Assembly (NCBI GenBank): GCA_013396655.1
Contig: WBMV01000276.1
Span: 94,136-158,135, forward strand
Direction of reading: 5' to 3'
DNA: 64,000 nucleotides
Origin: Campylorhamphus procurvoides
Taxonomy: Eukaryota > Chordata > Aves > Passeriformes > Dendrocolaptidae
In this document: piece after piece, positions 53,713 to 64,000 of the stretch
Position numbering within the stretch: the first letter of the stretch is position 1
How the letters are laid out: every line of letters begins with the position of its first letter
Program-made: the position numbers and the translations under genes
The notes under the pieces: model-generated
The model's database searches: none
Seen by the model: the letters and a program-made list of their open reading frames with translations, nothing else
What the model was told of the DNA's origin: nothing

Positions 53713-53810
53713 GTCCCTGCTTTTCAGATAAACTGGGATACAGAGATTAAATAAACTGGTCAGGGTTTACACAGCTAATTCTAAGCCTTCCCCCTGTTGG
53801 ACCACAGTCA
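53713..53810 (+). mobile_element. MIR-like ancient SINE remnant
   Basis: The segment reads CCCTGCTTTTCAGATAAACT, then GGGATACAGAGATTAAATAA, CTGGTCAGGGTTTACACAGC and TAATTCTAAGCC. This follows the MIR 5'-core order (CCATTTTACAGATGAGGAAA, CTGAGGCACAGAGAGGTTAA, then a GGTCACACAGCTA-type motif). The 3' limit is uncertain. Confidence 0.62.
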
Positions 53811-56800
53811 TTCTTTGGCACAGGATTCTGGGTTTGTGTTTCTTCCATAGTGTTCAGGATCTATTTATGCCATGCCTCATAAAGCTTTCTTGGTTTTTTT
53901 CACTGATATTTATAGCCCAGTATGGGGTTTTCTCTTTAGTTACTGGATCCTGAGAACGAGAGTCCTAAAAACATGAGTTTGTTGATAATTGGAGGATTTA
54001 TTGGTAGTTGATATTACAGCCCTGTGCCTGGAAAACCAGATGTGCCAAATCCTGATGGATCAGCCCAATTTGAGGGATGTACCTACCAGCACACCCTCCT
54101 TTCAAAAGTGCTTGCAGACGTAATGCCAGGAAGCATTTACAGGTTATATTCACAGAGTGTATCTCAAAGGTCTTTTATTATGGCATATAAAATAGGAAGC
54201 CTAGTTCTACAAAACTGCACTAAGTCCTTGTAATTATTCCATTTATTTCAAATCCCTGCATCCAGGCTGTGGGAGCAGGGTTGGCCCCTTTCATGCAGGC
54301 AGGTTCTGATGGCACAGGCATTCTGAACTGGGGGATTTGGGCTTTGCAGAATGCTGGTTCCGGTGCACAAAGGTTGGAGCTGCTTCTCCTCCTTCCGTGT
54401 GTGTTTCTCCATCCAGGAACTGGGAACGGGGACAGTCCCCGTGCTGTGTTTTTTGGCAGTCACTACAATGTAAGTCCAGGATTTGTTCCCTTGTGCTTAT
54501 GTTCAATTAAGTGCTTGGGGCCAAGCCAGCTTAGTGGTTGTCCAGAAGACCACAGGGATATGGAAGTGGGATTAATGACTCAGGAAACACTGACTCTGTA
54601 CTAAACCAGGGCCTTTCTCCTACGTTTACAGTCATTTGCAGTCCCCTATATCACAGCTGGAGTCAAATAAAGACAGATACTTCCTACCTTTGCCCCCTCC
54701 AGCTTCCAGCCCAATTCCACTGTTTCCATAGCAGAGGGAGGGAAAATGTTGAACATTTCCACGAGTGGGCTGAGGGCAGGACACAGTGAGTGTCCTATGA
54801 GTGAGGAGTCAGCATTTGCTATGACTGTCTGTAATCTCCTGCCCTTCCCTGGGAGGAGCTGGGAACTCCACTGCTCTCCCTCCTGTTGGACCTCGAGGTG
54901 CTGCATCCCTGGAAGAAGGGGAATGGGCTTGGACAGGCTTTATAATCCTGTCTTGGGGTGTTCTGGGACTTCAGTGTGGCAGTGCCTGTTGATACTGAGC
55001 CTGCAGGAGGACCAGGCTGGGTGCATTCACACAGCATATTCCCAATGACCTTCCTAAAGTCTGGGCAAGGTGCACTTGGTTAATTGGGAGAGGACATTGT
55101 CTCTGAGCAGTTAAGAGACTGAATAGCCCAGAAATGTGCCTTTAGGACACCAGCTCTTCCATGGAGAGACCCAGCTGGGCACTTGCAGAAGATTTCAAGA
55201 CCTTCTCTGCTGCTTGGAGCTCCTCCCTGCCCTGCCTCTGGTCCTGCTTTCAATTACACGATTGCTGTTTCATGTGGATTCAGATACAAACAACTGTGTT
55301 TGATTGCTCTCGCTGCTGACAAACTGAGGGAGATGCCTGCCTGCTCTTCAGCAGAAGCCACGTTATTTTGCTGTATGTTAGCAATTACTTGCATTGTTCC
55401 CTGGTCCCAAGCCTTTCTCACAATCTGTAGCATGCCTGGAGTTGGTTAGAGAGCCTGATGTGTTTAGATTTGAGGGGTTTCCATCAGGGACACTTTGGTT
55501 GCTGTTTTATGCAGAGGTGGGGAGCATTTGTTTATGTTCTGTCAGAGCAATCCAGTCTCATTTCATCAATAAAGGAGGGCTGAGCTTTCCTAGCAGCAGC
55601 AGGGCAGCCAGAAGAAAAGAGGGCTCCAGGAATTGGCATGAACTGCTGGTGGTGCTCTCTGCTTGGAACTGCTTGGCAGGAGGGAACTGCAGGGCATTGT
55701 GCTGTGGGGGAGAACAAGGAGAGCCTTGAAGAGCTGCAGGACCCTGTGCCAGGTGACAGCCACCCTGGGATGGGTGGGGGGACCCACTGGGAGCACTGGG
55801 GTTGGGCTGGTTCACCTCAGCGTGCTCAGCTCAGCACCATCCACCCTCACAATGTGGGCATGCCAAGCCCCAGCCCAGCTCAGCTGAGTTCCCCACCCCA
55901 CAGAACGGTCCTGCTGGAGTTTATCACGAGCCAAGCACTGCAAAAACACACCAATGCTGGAGGCCAAGACCCATTTTTCTTGCTCAGTCCCCCACTGCAT
56001 TTTTCAGGCACATTCACAGCAGTTCTCATTTCACATATGGGGCTTTTAGAAGCAATTTATAATGTATGAAGGTGATGCTGAATGTTCCAAGGGCTTTCGG
56101 GTTGGTTTTGCCAAAGAGGTACTTTTGTTCCTGCTCTTGTAATTTGCATTATGGAAGGGTTCAGTAACAATCACAGCTGATTTAGGGGCAAGGGAGACAC
56201 AACACAGACACAATCCTTGCCCAGAGAACCTGCATTTTTCTGGCCAAAGGGAGAAATCAATATACATTGTGTTTTCTCACAGACCAGACTTGGGATATTT
56301 AAAAAAATACATAAAAAATAGGGGATTTATGTCAGTAATTTATGGTTTGTACCCCTGTCCTAGTTCTCTTCCTGATCCTTTGCCTAATCTGTCATGAATA
56401 CAGCCAGTGCATTTCTGAAATAAGGGAATTAGTACCCTGGGCAATTTCCACGAGGAATCCCAGACAGCAGAGATTCAAGTGCTTCCCAGCCAAGTCTCCT
56501 TGGCCCTTTGCCACGTGTGAGTGGCCCCGTGTCAACCTGCAGACATCACACAAGTGTTTGAGAGCCATCAAAAGGCTGAGGAGTTAATTGCTGGGAGGTC
56601 CTCTGCCAACATCAAGCATCCAGATTAAAGGCCAAAGAGAATCCTTCCAGCAAGGGAAGAGCAATGGAGAATCCTTTTCCCATGAATTCAACGTGCAAAC
56701 AGCGTGAAATGTGAAGATACAACGGGGAATTGGAAAGTTACTTGAAATAAGGCTTTTAAACAATAGAATTCAGGTAGAAGTGTGCTTTTTTTTGTGTCTT

Positions 56801-56922
56801 GACACCAAAAGAGCAGCACTTGATGCCAACCTCTGAATTAGGAGGCCATTTGGACAGGGACTCAGAGGTCCTTCCAGAAGGTGCCCTGCTTGAGGAGCTG
56901 CACGGATTGCCCAGCCTGGGCT

Positions 56923-57109
56923 GTCACAGAGTCATGGAATGCTTTGGCTTGTAAGGGAATTGAAACATCATCTCCTTCCAACCCCTGCCATGGCAGGGAC
57001 ACCTTCACCAGCCCAGGTTACTCAGAGCCCCATCCAGCCTGGCCCTGGACACTTCCAGGGGCTGGGACTCCACGACCTGTGCCAGGGCCTCACCACCCTT
57101 ATAATAAAG
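56923..57109 (-). mobile_element. CR1 LINE 3' end, left part of the LTR-split copy
   Basis: Read on the minus strand this is the typical CR1 3' end: a compact GGAAGGTGTC/CCCTGCCATGG-type block, then the tail ending near the ATTCYATGA-like motif (here CAGAGTCATGGAATGC on the + strand). The copy continues at 57490 after the inserted LTR. It is 5'-truncated, as most avian CR1 copies are, and has no intact reading frame. Confidence 0.88.
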
Positions 57110-57483
57110 TGTCGTTGTTGCTGGGACAGACTTGATAAGAAGCAGGCAAAAATCCTGAATTGATAAGAGCAAAAACTTTTGTTATATATATATATCCCTA
57201 TATCTCTCTGTTTCACACAGCTACTTTTATATATTTCCTAAGTGTACGTGCACGAACATTATTGGACCTCATTACACAAACAATCACCTATTGGCCACAG
57301 TTACAAAACTACCGTCTCTATGCAAACTACTGTCTCTGTACCAACTCATCCAAGTTTGGTCTCTGCTGCTGCTCCTGAGTTCTCTCAGTCTCTGCAAGCT
57401 GTTTATCTTTACAGCTACACAGCAGCCTGGCCAAGGTCAATTCTTCTTGCTCTTTAAAGAAATCCACAGACCTGTTTCCCACA
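57110..57483. mobile_element. Solo LTR of an endogenous retrovirus, inserted in a CR1
   Basis: A 374-bp insert begins TGTCG and ends CCCACA, with 5'-TG...CA-3' termini. It is flanked by the perfect 6-bp direct repeat ATAAAG at 57104-57109 and 57484-57489. On both sides the host sequence is one antisense CR1, and removing the insert plus one repeat rejoins the CR1 without a gap. It contains a TA-repeat at about 57183-57194 and a TATA-like TTTTATATATTT at about 57226-57236. No gag, pol or env sequence is present, so this is a recombined solo LTR. A 6-bp duplication is typical of class II (ERVK-like/alpha/beta) elements. The family and the orientation were not determined. Confidence 0.85.
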
Positions 57484-57489
57484 ATAAAG

Positions 57490-57700
57490 AATTTCTTCCT
57501 AATGTTCAATCTAAACCTGCCCATCTTCAGCTTAAGGCCATTCCCTGTGTGCTGGCCCTCTGTCCCGTATCCCCAGTCCCTCCCCAGCTCCCCTGGAGCC
57601 CCTTTAGGCCCTGCCAGGGGCTCTCAGGTGTCCCTGGAGCCGTCCCTTCTCCAGGTGACCATCCCCAGCTCTCCCAGTCTGGCTCCAGCACATACTGGAA
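57490..57700 (-). mobile_element. CR1 LINE, right part of the LTR-split copy
   Basis: This continues the antisense CR1 from 57109, starting AATTTCTTCCTAATGTTCAATC. CR1-like text (CCATTCCCTGTGTGCTGGCC, GGAGCCGTCCCTTCTCCAGG) follows to about 57695. The right limit is approximate because similarity fades after GGCTCCAGCA. Together the two parts cover about 400 bp of CR1 3' region. Confidence 0.87.
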
Positions 57701-60700
57701 GCCTCCCAAGAGTTTTGCCCAGCCCTGCTTGTGGGAGTCATCACGTTAGAGCCAAAACTGCTGCACCCCTTGGAGCAGAAAGGTGGCCAGGAGTGTGACC
57801 AGACTTTTCCCTGGATCTTGCTCAGACTTGGAGGCGTTTTCAGTTGCTATTAAAAAACCATCAAATTACAGACAACAATTTCAAACTCTTTAGGTGAGCA
57901 GAATAATCTGAATTTAAGGAACTGATTAACTGGAATTTCACCCAGTCGTGGCTGCCTCTTAAGATGGTTGGCAGCAAGTGCTTGTGAACAGGTTTCATAT
58001 TTAACTGAGGCAGAATAAATATGCCTGTATTTCCAGCTGTGGAAATATCAGAAACAAATTGTTAATTTAGAATCACACCATTCTGGAGAGGGCAATTCTT
58101 AGCTCGTACTGAGATTTGAGCTAAGCCATGCTCAGGTCAATAGGTTAACCAACTCCCTAACTTCACCTGGGCTTGGATCCTGTACTTCAAATCTTAGTTA
58201 ATTACAGGAAATGAAGTGACCAGAATGCCAGGATACAGCCAGGCATGTGTAGGAAAGGAGATCCAGAGTAAACCCTGGCAGAGCAGTGCTGTGCCCTGGT
58301 GCTTCATTCCTGCATCCTCATTATGTGCTGTCCCACATTGTCATGTCATGGGGAACTCACGTTGGGAAGTCAGGGAACAAGGGGCAGCTTGAAGGTGATT
58401 TCACACAGAGAGTGTTTCGAGGTGGGTTGATTTCTATCCATTAGTTTTGCTCATTTAGCCATGGTGATTCAAGGCAGCGTTGCCAGAACTGCAGAAATGC
58501 AGGAGTGTGACTGGCACACACAAAGTGCCCTGTGGTTTTCACCATTGCAGCACCTTTGGGCTGCACACCCCTTGATCTGGGAGCCAGGAGAGCAGCAGCC
58601 ACTGTTTGGGGTGCAGAGAGTCAGCGCAAGGCCAGTTGCTGTTATCACACAACTGGGTTTATTACACATTAAAGGCTAAGTCCTGTTTCTAATTATAATG
58701 CCATTGAACAGAGCTTGAGTGCAAATGTCTTTGTGCCTGAATTTCTGATCCAAAGAGCAAAGATGATGCTTTTTCAGCTCCACTGGAGGCGTCTCAGGGG
58801 GACTCCTGATGAGGGGGCTGCAAGGTGTGAGCTGTGGGGTGTGTGTGTATCTGCTGTCTCCAGCCCAGTGCTGGGAGGTGTGTCCTCAATCCTGCTGAGC
58901 CCCACCACACCTGGGGAGCCCTTGAACCCTCCTGTCCCGAGGGCCTGAGTCACCCCAAGTGGCACCATCGGCCTTGGCACGTGGCCCAAGGCTGGGCAGG
59001 TTCCTCCTGTGTCCCTGGCCCACAGAGGATGCTCCTCAGGGGCACCAAGGCAGATGACAGCACACATCTCATCCACCTCTGAGTCATTTTTCCAAAAGTA
59101 AAGAAATCCTCCCCGTTTCCTCACACCGCCTGGCAAAGTGTGAAGTGAAACACTGAGAAAACCTTGTTGTGTCTGTGAGCCAGCTTAAATCCTTCCACAA
59201 ATCTTTCTTTTTCATTCCTTGTTAGAAAACAGAACCCACTGAAACCGGCTGGCAGGGAAAACATGCCCCAGGTTTTTTCCCCCAGTAATGGAACTGCCAT
59301 TACTGCAGAACAGAACTGCGAGTTCCAGGCTGAAATGGATCAGAATTTTATGCCTCTATTTGAAAGTTGTGACAAATCAGTCTATTTTCATTCTCCCTCT
59401 GCCATAAATTCAATCCATATGTCTTTCAAACATCCTTTCATAGCTTTGGCATGGAAAAGGAAGTGGCTTAGGCTCTGTATGGTGTGTTTAAAGCAAGCCC
59501 TTCTCGTTTGCATGCATCACTTCTGGTAGCTCTTAAAGCCTCAGCTTCCTAATTATTCAGGTTAAGAGGGCATTGGCAGAGCATTCTCCATGAACTAACA
59601 GTGCTGTACAGTGAAGAGGCACAACGGGATAAATCATTCCCTTATTCTCATCATGTCCAGGAAGTTTTTGATGCTGCCCTTGGCTTTACCACCGAGCAGG
59701 ATGTGAAAAGGGTAGGGGAGATCAATCCAGCATAAAATCTCCAAAGAAAACATCAAGACAAAGCGACAAAAGGTCTTGCACAATGCACTGCCGTTCCTCT
59801 GGCAGGGTTTGTTGGACAAGAATACCCAGCCCAGCCAGACAGGAGGTCACTGCCACAGCAGCAAAGCCTGGGCCAGGGGCAGGAGGTGAAGGGGGAAGGA
59901 AACGGGGGTCCAGGCTGAAATGGATCAGTATGGCTGGGCCTGGATCAAAGTCAGAGGCAAAAATACAGGATGCAGCAGGGCAGGAGTGGCTGGAAGGGTG
60001 GGAGATTGGGGCTGGGGGCGCTGCTGGAGCTGAGGGATGGAGCTGTCATTAAAAGCACAGCTCCAGGGACACAGGAACACTGGCTCAGTGACTGCAGGCA
60101 GCTTTTTGGGGTCCAGCTGCCCCATGGGAGCAGCATCACACTGGGGTTCATCAGCTCCACCACATCCCCAGCTCCAGAGGTCACACTGCCCCTTCTTCCT
60201 TGTAGTGGTGACCAAAGGGCACCAAAGGAAGAAACTGTCCAATTAGTGGATTCTTGGGAGGAAAGCAGGGGAGGTGGTGGGTTTTTTTTTGCTTTTAATC
60301 TTTGCATGGCACTGACTCGTGGTCAGCCAGAGGGGATGGGTGACAAAGGTGACTGGGGGAAGTGCCTGCAGCTTCCTGGGTGAGCTCCTTCTGGCATCCC
60401 CTTCACTGCCATTGCAGCCAACACACCCCAAAGGTCTCGGATTTGTCAATAATGCCAAGCAGTTGTAGGAATCAGCACAAAGGGGGATGGAGTCCCAATA
60501 ACAACCAACAAAACTGGCTGCAAACCCATCGATCCCTGCACACTGGGGTGTGCAAGAGGAGGTGGGAGGAGTGTGTGTGTGTGGTAAACACGTGTGTGCA
60601 GCGTAATCCTCTTTCTCATCTCTCTGCCTCTCACCAGGGGTCATTTCTAGAGACGAAGATGTAACCCCAGAGCTCGTGGGTGTCTCTTGGCTCCCGCAGA

Positions 60701-61182
60701 GCTTTACACACACACAAACCACAGCCTGAGCGCTGGGAGCTGCCGGGGCATGTTCAAAGGGCTGGCACAGCCCCTGGGGTGGGTGGCAGAGGTTCCAGCT
60801 GCCTGGGGTGAGCTGGGGGCAGCCCCACATCTCCCCAAACCCCGTGCCCAGCAATCTGCATGCAGCTGTTCCTGGCCAGCTGTGCACGCAGCCAAACTGT
60901 TGGGGAAACAGCGGCGGAGGCTTCACTGGAGCTTTTCATGTAGTTTTATCTCTCCTGCAATTTGTTCTGAGCTCTTAAAGGCTGCAGGAACACCCAGCCC
61001 GAGTCCCCAGGGCCTGTTCCCCTCTGACAGCCGTTCCCAGCCGTGTTTATTTACGGCGCTCTTGGAGCTGCTTTGAACTTGCCCAAAGACCTCGGCAGAA
61101 AGGGCGCTGAGTTCCCCCGAGGGACTCTCCCCTCCCCACCTGTAGCTCCCCCCTGACAGCTCTCTTGTCTTCTCTTGCCCAG
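57701..61182. other. 3' end of intron 1, nothing coding recognised
   Basis: Unique sequence up to the acceptor of the exon at 61183. CpG content rises in the last 300 bp (CAGCGGCGGAGG at 60910, TTTACGGCGCTC at about 61051). The minus-strand frame 60243-60926 (227 codons) is Cys/Pro/Ser-rich without domain features. Confidence 0.55.
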
Positions 61183-61329
61183 GTGTGCTGTCCCTCCCTG
61201 CCTATTTCAGCCCCTACCACGACGGCTCGGCGTGCAGCGACGGACGGGCCGACGCCTACGCCCAGCTGGAACTGCGCACGCTGGAGCAGTCCCTGCTGGC
61301 CACCTGTGTGGGGAGCATCTCTGAGCTGA
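61183..61329 (+). CDS. ABTB2: ABTB2 internal exon, probably exon 2 (phase 1 at both ends)
   Basis: The exon is 147 bp and follows a good polypyrimidine tract and an AG at 61181-61182. It is followed by the donor GTAAGT at 61330. It opens with two bases (GT) of a split codon, then reads 48 codons from 61185, beginning [14 protein letters not shown] and ending VGSISEL. The last base (A, 61329) joins GT of the next exon to make Ser. The stretch with [20 protein letters not shown] is what I recognise as ABTB2, N-terminal to the ankyrin repeats and next to the histone-fold-like region. From family knowledge, ABTB2 is a roughly 1000-residue ankyrin and BTB protein thought to act as a CUL3 ubiquitin-ligase adaptor, reported to target eEF1A1. 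The paralogue ABTB3 is the main alternative, and the next exon argues against it. Confidence 0.93.
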   Translation: MCCPSLPISAPTTTARRAATDGPTPTPSWNCARWSSPCWPPVWGASLS

Positions 61330-63816
61330 GTAAGTGTTGGCTGGGACCAGCCCAGAGAGCAGGAGAGTCTGAGGGCTCCTCGGAGGTGGGTGGGAGCGTT
61401 GGGCTGGTGCTGGGGGAGCTTTGGTTGTCTCGGGGTGCTGTTCATGGAAATCAGCTTGTTTCATGGGTCTGGCCTGGTGTTTAACCCACCTGGAGATGCA
61501 GGAGATGTGGCTTCTCTGGCCTTTGGTGCCAGCCAAAGTTGGGTGCCCTTGCCTGAGTGCCTTTGGAGGATTTCTGGCACGCTTGTGGAGCACCTCCCTC
61601 AGGTGTCACTGTTTTTACAGGGGGTATGTCAGGGGTGCAACACATTCGAGGGAAAGTTTTTTGGTTACTTAAAAACCAAAAAGCAGAGGGAGGGGGGGAA
61701 ATCTGAGAGCACTTGGGTAACAAAAACTTGTTCAAAGCCTTCTCTCTTTTTCCACACGAAGCAAATGAAATGTTCTGTTCCTAGAGTCCTCACAAAGCCC
61801 CCTTAGAGTAAACAACAATGATTTGTGTTTTCCTGGTGCTGCTTTTCCCCTGCAAGGTTCCTGCTGGCATCCCTTTGCTGGGCTGCACCATCTGAATGCT
61901 AATGAACGTCAGGGCCAGCAAGGAGCTTGTGGGTTTCACCATTTATTTTGCAACCTGCCTTAATTTGAGGGTTTAGGATTCCTTGAACACACCTCTATTT
62001 ATGCTGGAACACAAGGGAGCGTTTGTAGCAAGGGCCTGGGATTGAATACAGCTTCCTCTCTCTCCCTCTTCCCCAGTCCCTGCCTCGGCCAACTTGGTCA
62101 CTACATCCACTGAATGGAGCTCCTGATGCAGTTGCCTGCTTTTCCCCCCTCCTTTTGAATGTTGCTGCACACTGCCAGAAAAGTAGAGGGAATGTGCAAA
62201 GAAGAGGAACGTTTTTCTGAGCTGAAAATTTGAATTCCAGATGCATTTCTGCTCTAACTGTGCAGACTTCTGTGTGAGCACCAGTGCTGCAGGATTCATG
62301 ATCTTCTCATAAAACGTTTGGGTCCTGGAGCTGCTGGAGTGGAGAAGCAGAGTTGTTAGAAGGGGTTTTTTGTGATTCTGAAGTGGGTCCTTAAGCTGAA
62401 TGTTCTGTGTAAGAAAGGCCCGGCTTTAGATTATAAAGTGAGATTTTTAATACTCTCCATAACGTCGTGTTTGGACATAGAGCAGCTCTGTGGGGGTTCA
62501 GCCAGAGACTGGCTGGCAAATGCAGTGTATTGCTGTTAGATATGAATGAACAAAATCACAGCTTCCTAAGGATTGCAGAGGAAGGTGTCACTAATTCAGC
62601 CCTGGCACAGGCAAACCCACGGCGCCTTCTCAGGAACCAGCTTTGTGATGGGGGGACTATTTCAGGTCCATCCTTTCCCAGTATTGTGACTTTTGGACAC
62701 AATGGAGTGATGTTTCCTGTGAGAGGGGTAGGGGACTGGAAAACATAAAGCAACAGAGGATTCTCCCAAGGAAAAAAAATAGATTCTAGCTAAGTATAGT
62801 AATCCATAGTAAGAATTCAGCTCACTGTAGTCACACTGCTCCAAGATGTGATGCCTGAGGTTCCTGAAAGGTTTTTAGAGTTGGTAAGGCACCAGAATAC
62901 ACTGGAGGTAAACAGTCTGTGAATAAAGCAAGCTCATTGCACAGAGCCCAGCTTTGGGATCGTTGCTCTGTGAACTGTTTAAAAATCCTTCCTGAGGCCT
63001 CCTCAGGTCCACCGTGCTCCAGCACAGAGGCAGGTTGGCTCCAGTTCAGAGACCAAGAGGACTGAGAAGCCCAGAAATCTCACGGACTGAGCTCCTCACA
63101 AGGCTCAGGAGCAAACTTCTGGCACAGCTTGTGACAAGCAGCATGATAAAGATTGGCTCTGTGATGTGAGAGTTAGGTCTTGCTAGCCTGGAGGAACCCG
63201 CAGCTCTGGGGAGAAGGAGAGCAGCAGATCCCCAAAGCAGGGGTTTCTGTGCTGAGCATCATGTCACTGACCTGTCTGAGCTCCTGGGCAGCAGGGTAGG
63301 ACAGCATGAACAAAACAGGAGCAACTTCTAACACAAATGAGAGTGAAATGTTTGTGTCGGTGCTGCTGGCTGTGCCTGGTGAGAGGTGGGGCTGCTCCCA
63401 GCTCAGGCACAGGGCATTGGACAAAGATGTCAGTGGTTTGTGTAGGCAGGCAAGACACTGCTGTTTGTGGGTGCAGAGAGGAGCAAACTCACTGTGAAGC
63501 TGGCTGGAGTTGGATTTAATGTTTTCTTTGAAAGCCAGTTAGATCTGCCATGCAGTGACCTGCAGAGTGGCAGTCTGTGCCTCTGTGGAGGGGAGCAGAG
63601 GGCTGGGAGGGGGTTTGGGGCTCACAGGGGTGGTTTGGGCTCAGAGGGGCTGACTGTGCTGTCTCCGCGGACGATCTGGTGTCATGGGTGATGCACCATA
63701 TGCAGTGAGTGCCCTGCAGTCTGTGCCTCTGTGGAAGGGAGCAGAGGGCTGGGAGGGGGTTTGGGGCTCACAGGGGTGGTTTGGGCTCAGAGGGGCTGAC
63801 TGTGCTGTCTCCTCAG
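61330..63816 (+). other. ABTB2: ABTB2 second intron
   Basis: A phase-1 intron of 2487 bp with donor GTAAGT and acceptor CTCAG. Most of it is unique sequence with no recognisable repeat. Its last 250 bp contain the tandem duplication of the acceptor and exon start described separately. Open frames in it, such as the read-through of the upstream exon to about 61484, are intronic by the splice sites and by loss of resemblance to ABTB2. Confidence 0.88.
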
Positions 63817-63862
63817 GTGACCTGGTGTCGCGGGCCATGCACCACATGCAGTGCCTGAGCAG
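63571..63862 (+). repeat. 146-bp tandem duplication across the intron 2 / exon 3 junction
   Basis: Copy 1 runs 63571-63716 and copy 2 starts at 63717 with a constant offset of 146 bp. Both begin CAGTCTGTGCCTCTGTGG. Over the first 90 bp (63571-63660 against 63717-63806) I count one difference. After that, copy 2 becomes the functional acceptor and exon 3, while copy 1 differs at about 10 of the next 45 positions. Alignment fades at about 63708 in copy 1 and 63854 in copy 2. A possible third, shrunken remnant lies at 63542-63565 (GATCTG, then CCATGCAGTGA and CTGCAG). Confidence 0.88.
63671..63708 (+). pseudogene. ABTB2: Decayed duplicate of the start of ABTB2 exon 3
   Basis: This exon-like block reads [11 protein letters not shown] and then TGA at 63706-63708, against [12 protein letters not shown] in the true exon 146 bp downstream. 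The acceptor dinucleotide is lost: CTCAG has become CGCGG at 63666-63670. Most of the changes are transitions, two of them at the CpG-containing TCGCGG. The block ends in GTGAGT at 63705-63710, which resembles a splice donor but does not align with a donor in the real exon. With no acceptor and a stop codon, it should not contribute coding sequence. Confidence 0.85.
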
Positions 63863-64000
63863 CGTGCGCCCCGGTGCCAGCCCCGCGCGCCAGCCCCGCC
63901 AGCAGCAGCCCATCTCCTGGTCCCCCGACGCCCTGCACACCCTCTACTACTTCCTGCGCTGCCCCCAGATGGAGTCCCTGGAGAACCCCAACCTGGACCC
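63817..64000 (+). CDS. ABTB2: ABTB2 internal exon, probably exon 3 (cut by the window end)
   Basis: The acceptor is CTCAG at 63812-63816. The first two bases, GT, complete the Ser codon begun in the previous exon. From 63819 the frame stays open to the window edge for 60 codons, beginning [20 protein letters not shown] Gln/Pro/Arg-rich linker follows (ARQPRQQQP), then [20 protein letters not shown] and ESLENPNLD. The linker and the [10 protein letters not shown] stretch fit ABTB2 better than ABTB3/BTBD11, which differs there as I recall it. Codon use is strongly G/C at third positions, unlike the surrounding intron. The ankyrin repeats and BTB domain must lie beyond the window. The first 40 or so bases also occur as a decayed copy 146 bp upstream, described separately. 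Confidence 0.94.

Larger units (their letters stand above)
49906..56922. other. Intron block, nothing coding recognised
   Basis: Contains the second MIR-like remnant and the CpG-enriched block, with a poly-A / poly-T pair at about 51327-51368. The minus-strand frame at 53354-53686 (110 codons) has a more protein-like composition than most, but matches nothing I recognise and has no conserved motif. Confidence 0.5.
1..61182 (+). other. ABTB2: ABTB2 first intron (3' part), no canonical exon 1 seen
   Basis: Everything left of the first recognised exon lacks any reading frame that resembles a known protein. From family knowledge, ABTB2 has a long coding first exon (N-terminal leader and histone-fold-like region) followed by a very large first intron. 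That exon should end with one base of a Gly codon to match the GT start of the exon at 61183. I do not find the expected exon here, so it probably lies upstream of the window. The assignment of the whole block to one intron is inference. Unrecognised non-coding RNA genes inside it cannot be excluded. Confidence 0.72.

Noticed and set aside
60243..60926. 227-codon minus-strand open frame close to the ABTB2 exons
   Set aside because: The translation is Cys/Pro/Ser/Thr-rich and low in complexity, overlaps other frames on both strands and resembles no family.
61185..61484. Open frame continuing past the exon end
   Set aside because: After 61329 the frame reads through a consensus donor (GTAAGT) and loses all resemblance to ABTB2. 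It is intron 2 read-through.
1..64000. Search for an operon-like, CRISPR, phage or other bacterial system
   Set aside because: Base composition, GT-AG exons and CR1 elements show vertebrate nuclear DNA. No such arrays or gene clusters are present.

Overview
This looks like vertebrate, almost certainly avian, nuclear DNA. It is non-coding over most of its length, has short GT-AG exons only at the right end, and carries many degraded CR1 LINE fragments. There are no L1 or Alu elements, no operons and no bacterial-type gene packing. The only protein-coding gene I can support is ABTB2 (ankyrin repeat and BTB domain containing 2, BPOZ-2), on the + strand. Two consecutive internal exons are visible, at 61183-61329 and 63817-64000, the second cut by the window edge. 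Their joined reading frame matches the N-terminal half of ABTB2, ahead of the ankyrin repeats and the BTB domain. The paralogue ABTB3/BTBD11 fits less well.

Layout. Positions 1-61182 are best read as the 3' part of the very long first intron of ABTB2. I find no canonical first exon in it. A 91-base CpG-rich open segment at the left edge ends at a donor-like site whose phase happens to fit exon 2, but it does not resemble the usual ABTB2 exon 1. The intron holds CR1 fragments (19.7, 20.8, 36.4, 37.5, 40.8-41.2, 49.5-49.9 and 56.9-57.7 kb) and two ancient MIR-like SINE remnants (15.6 and 53.7 kb). It also holds several short tandem duplications and minisatellites (8.4, 16.0, 20.5, 33.2-33.4 and 33.5 kb) and a few CpG-retaining or TAAT-rich blocks that could be regulatory. 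One base is unresolved (n at 33271), inside a repeat. The CR1 at 57 kb is split by a 374-bp solo LTR with a perfect 6-bp target site duplication.

The short second ABTB2 intron (61330-63816) ends in the most unusual structure of the window. A 146-bp tandem duplication copies the acceptor region together with the start of exon 3, leaving a decayed exon-like copy at about 63671-63708, just upstream of the real exon. The intronic halves of the two copies are almost identical, while the exon-like halves have diverged strongly.

The many other open frames of 60-250 codons in the intron look like chance frames or antisense readings of repeats. I do not annotate them as genes.
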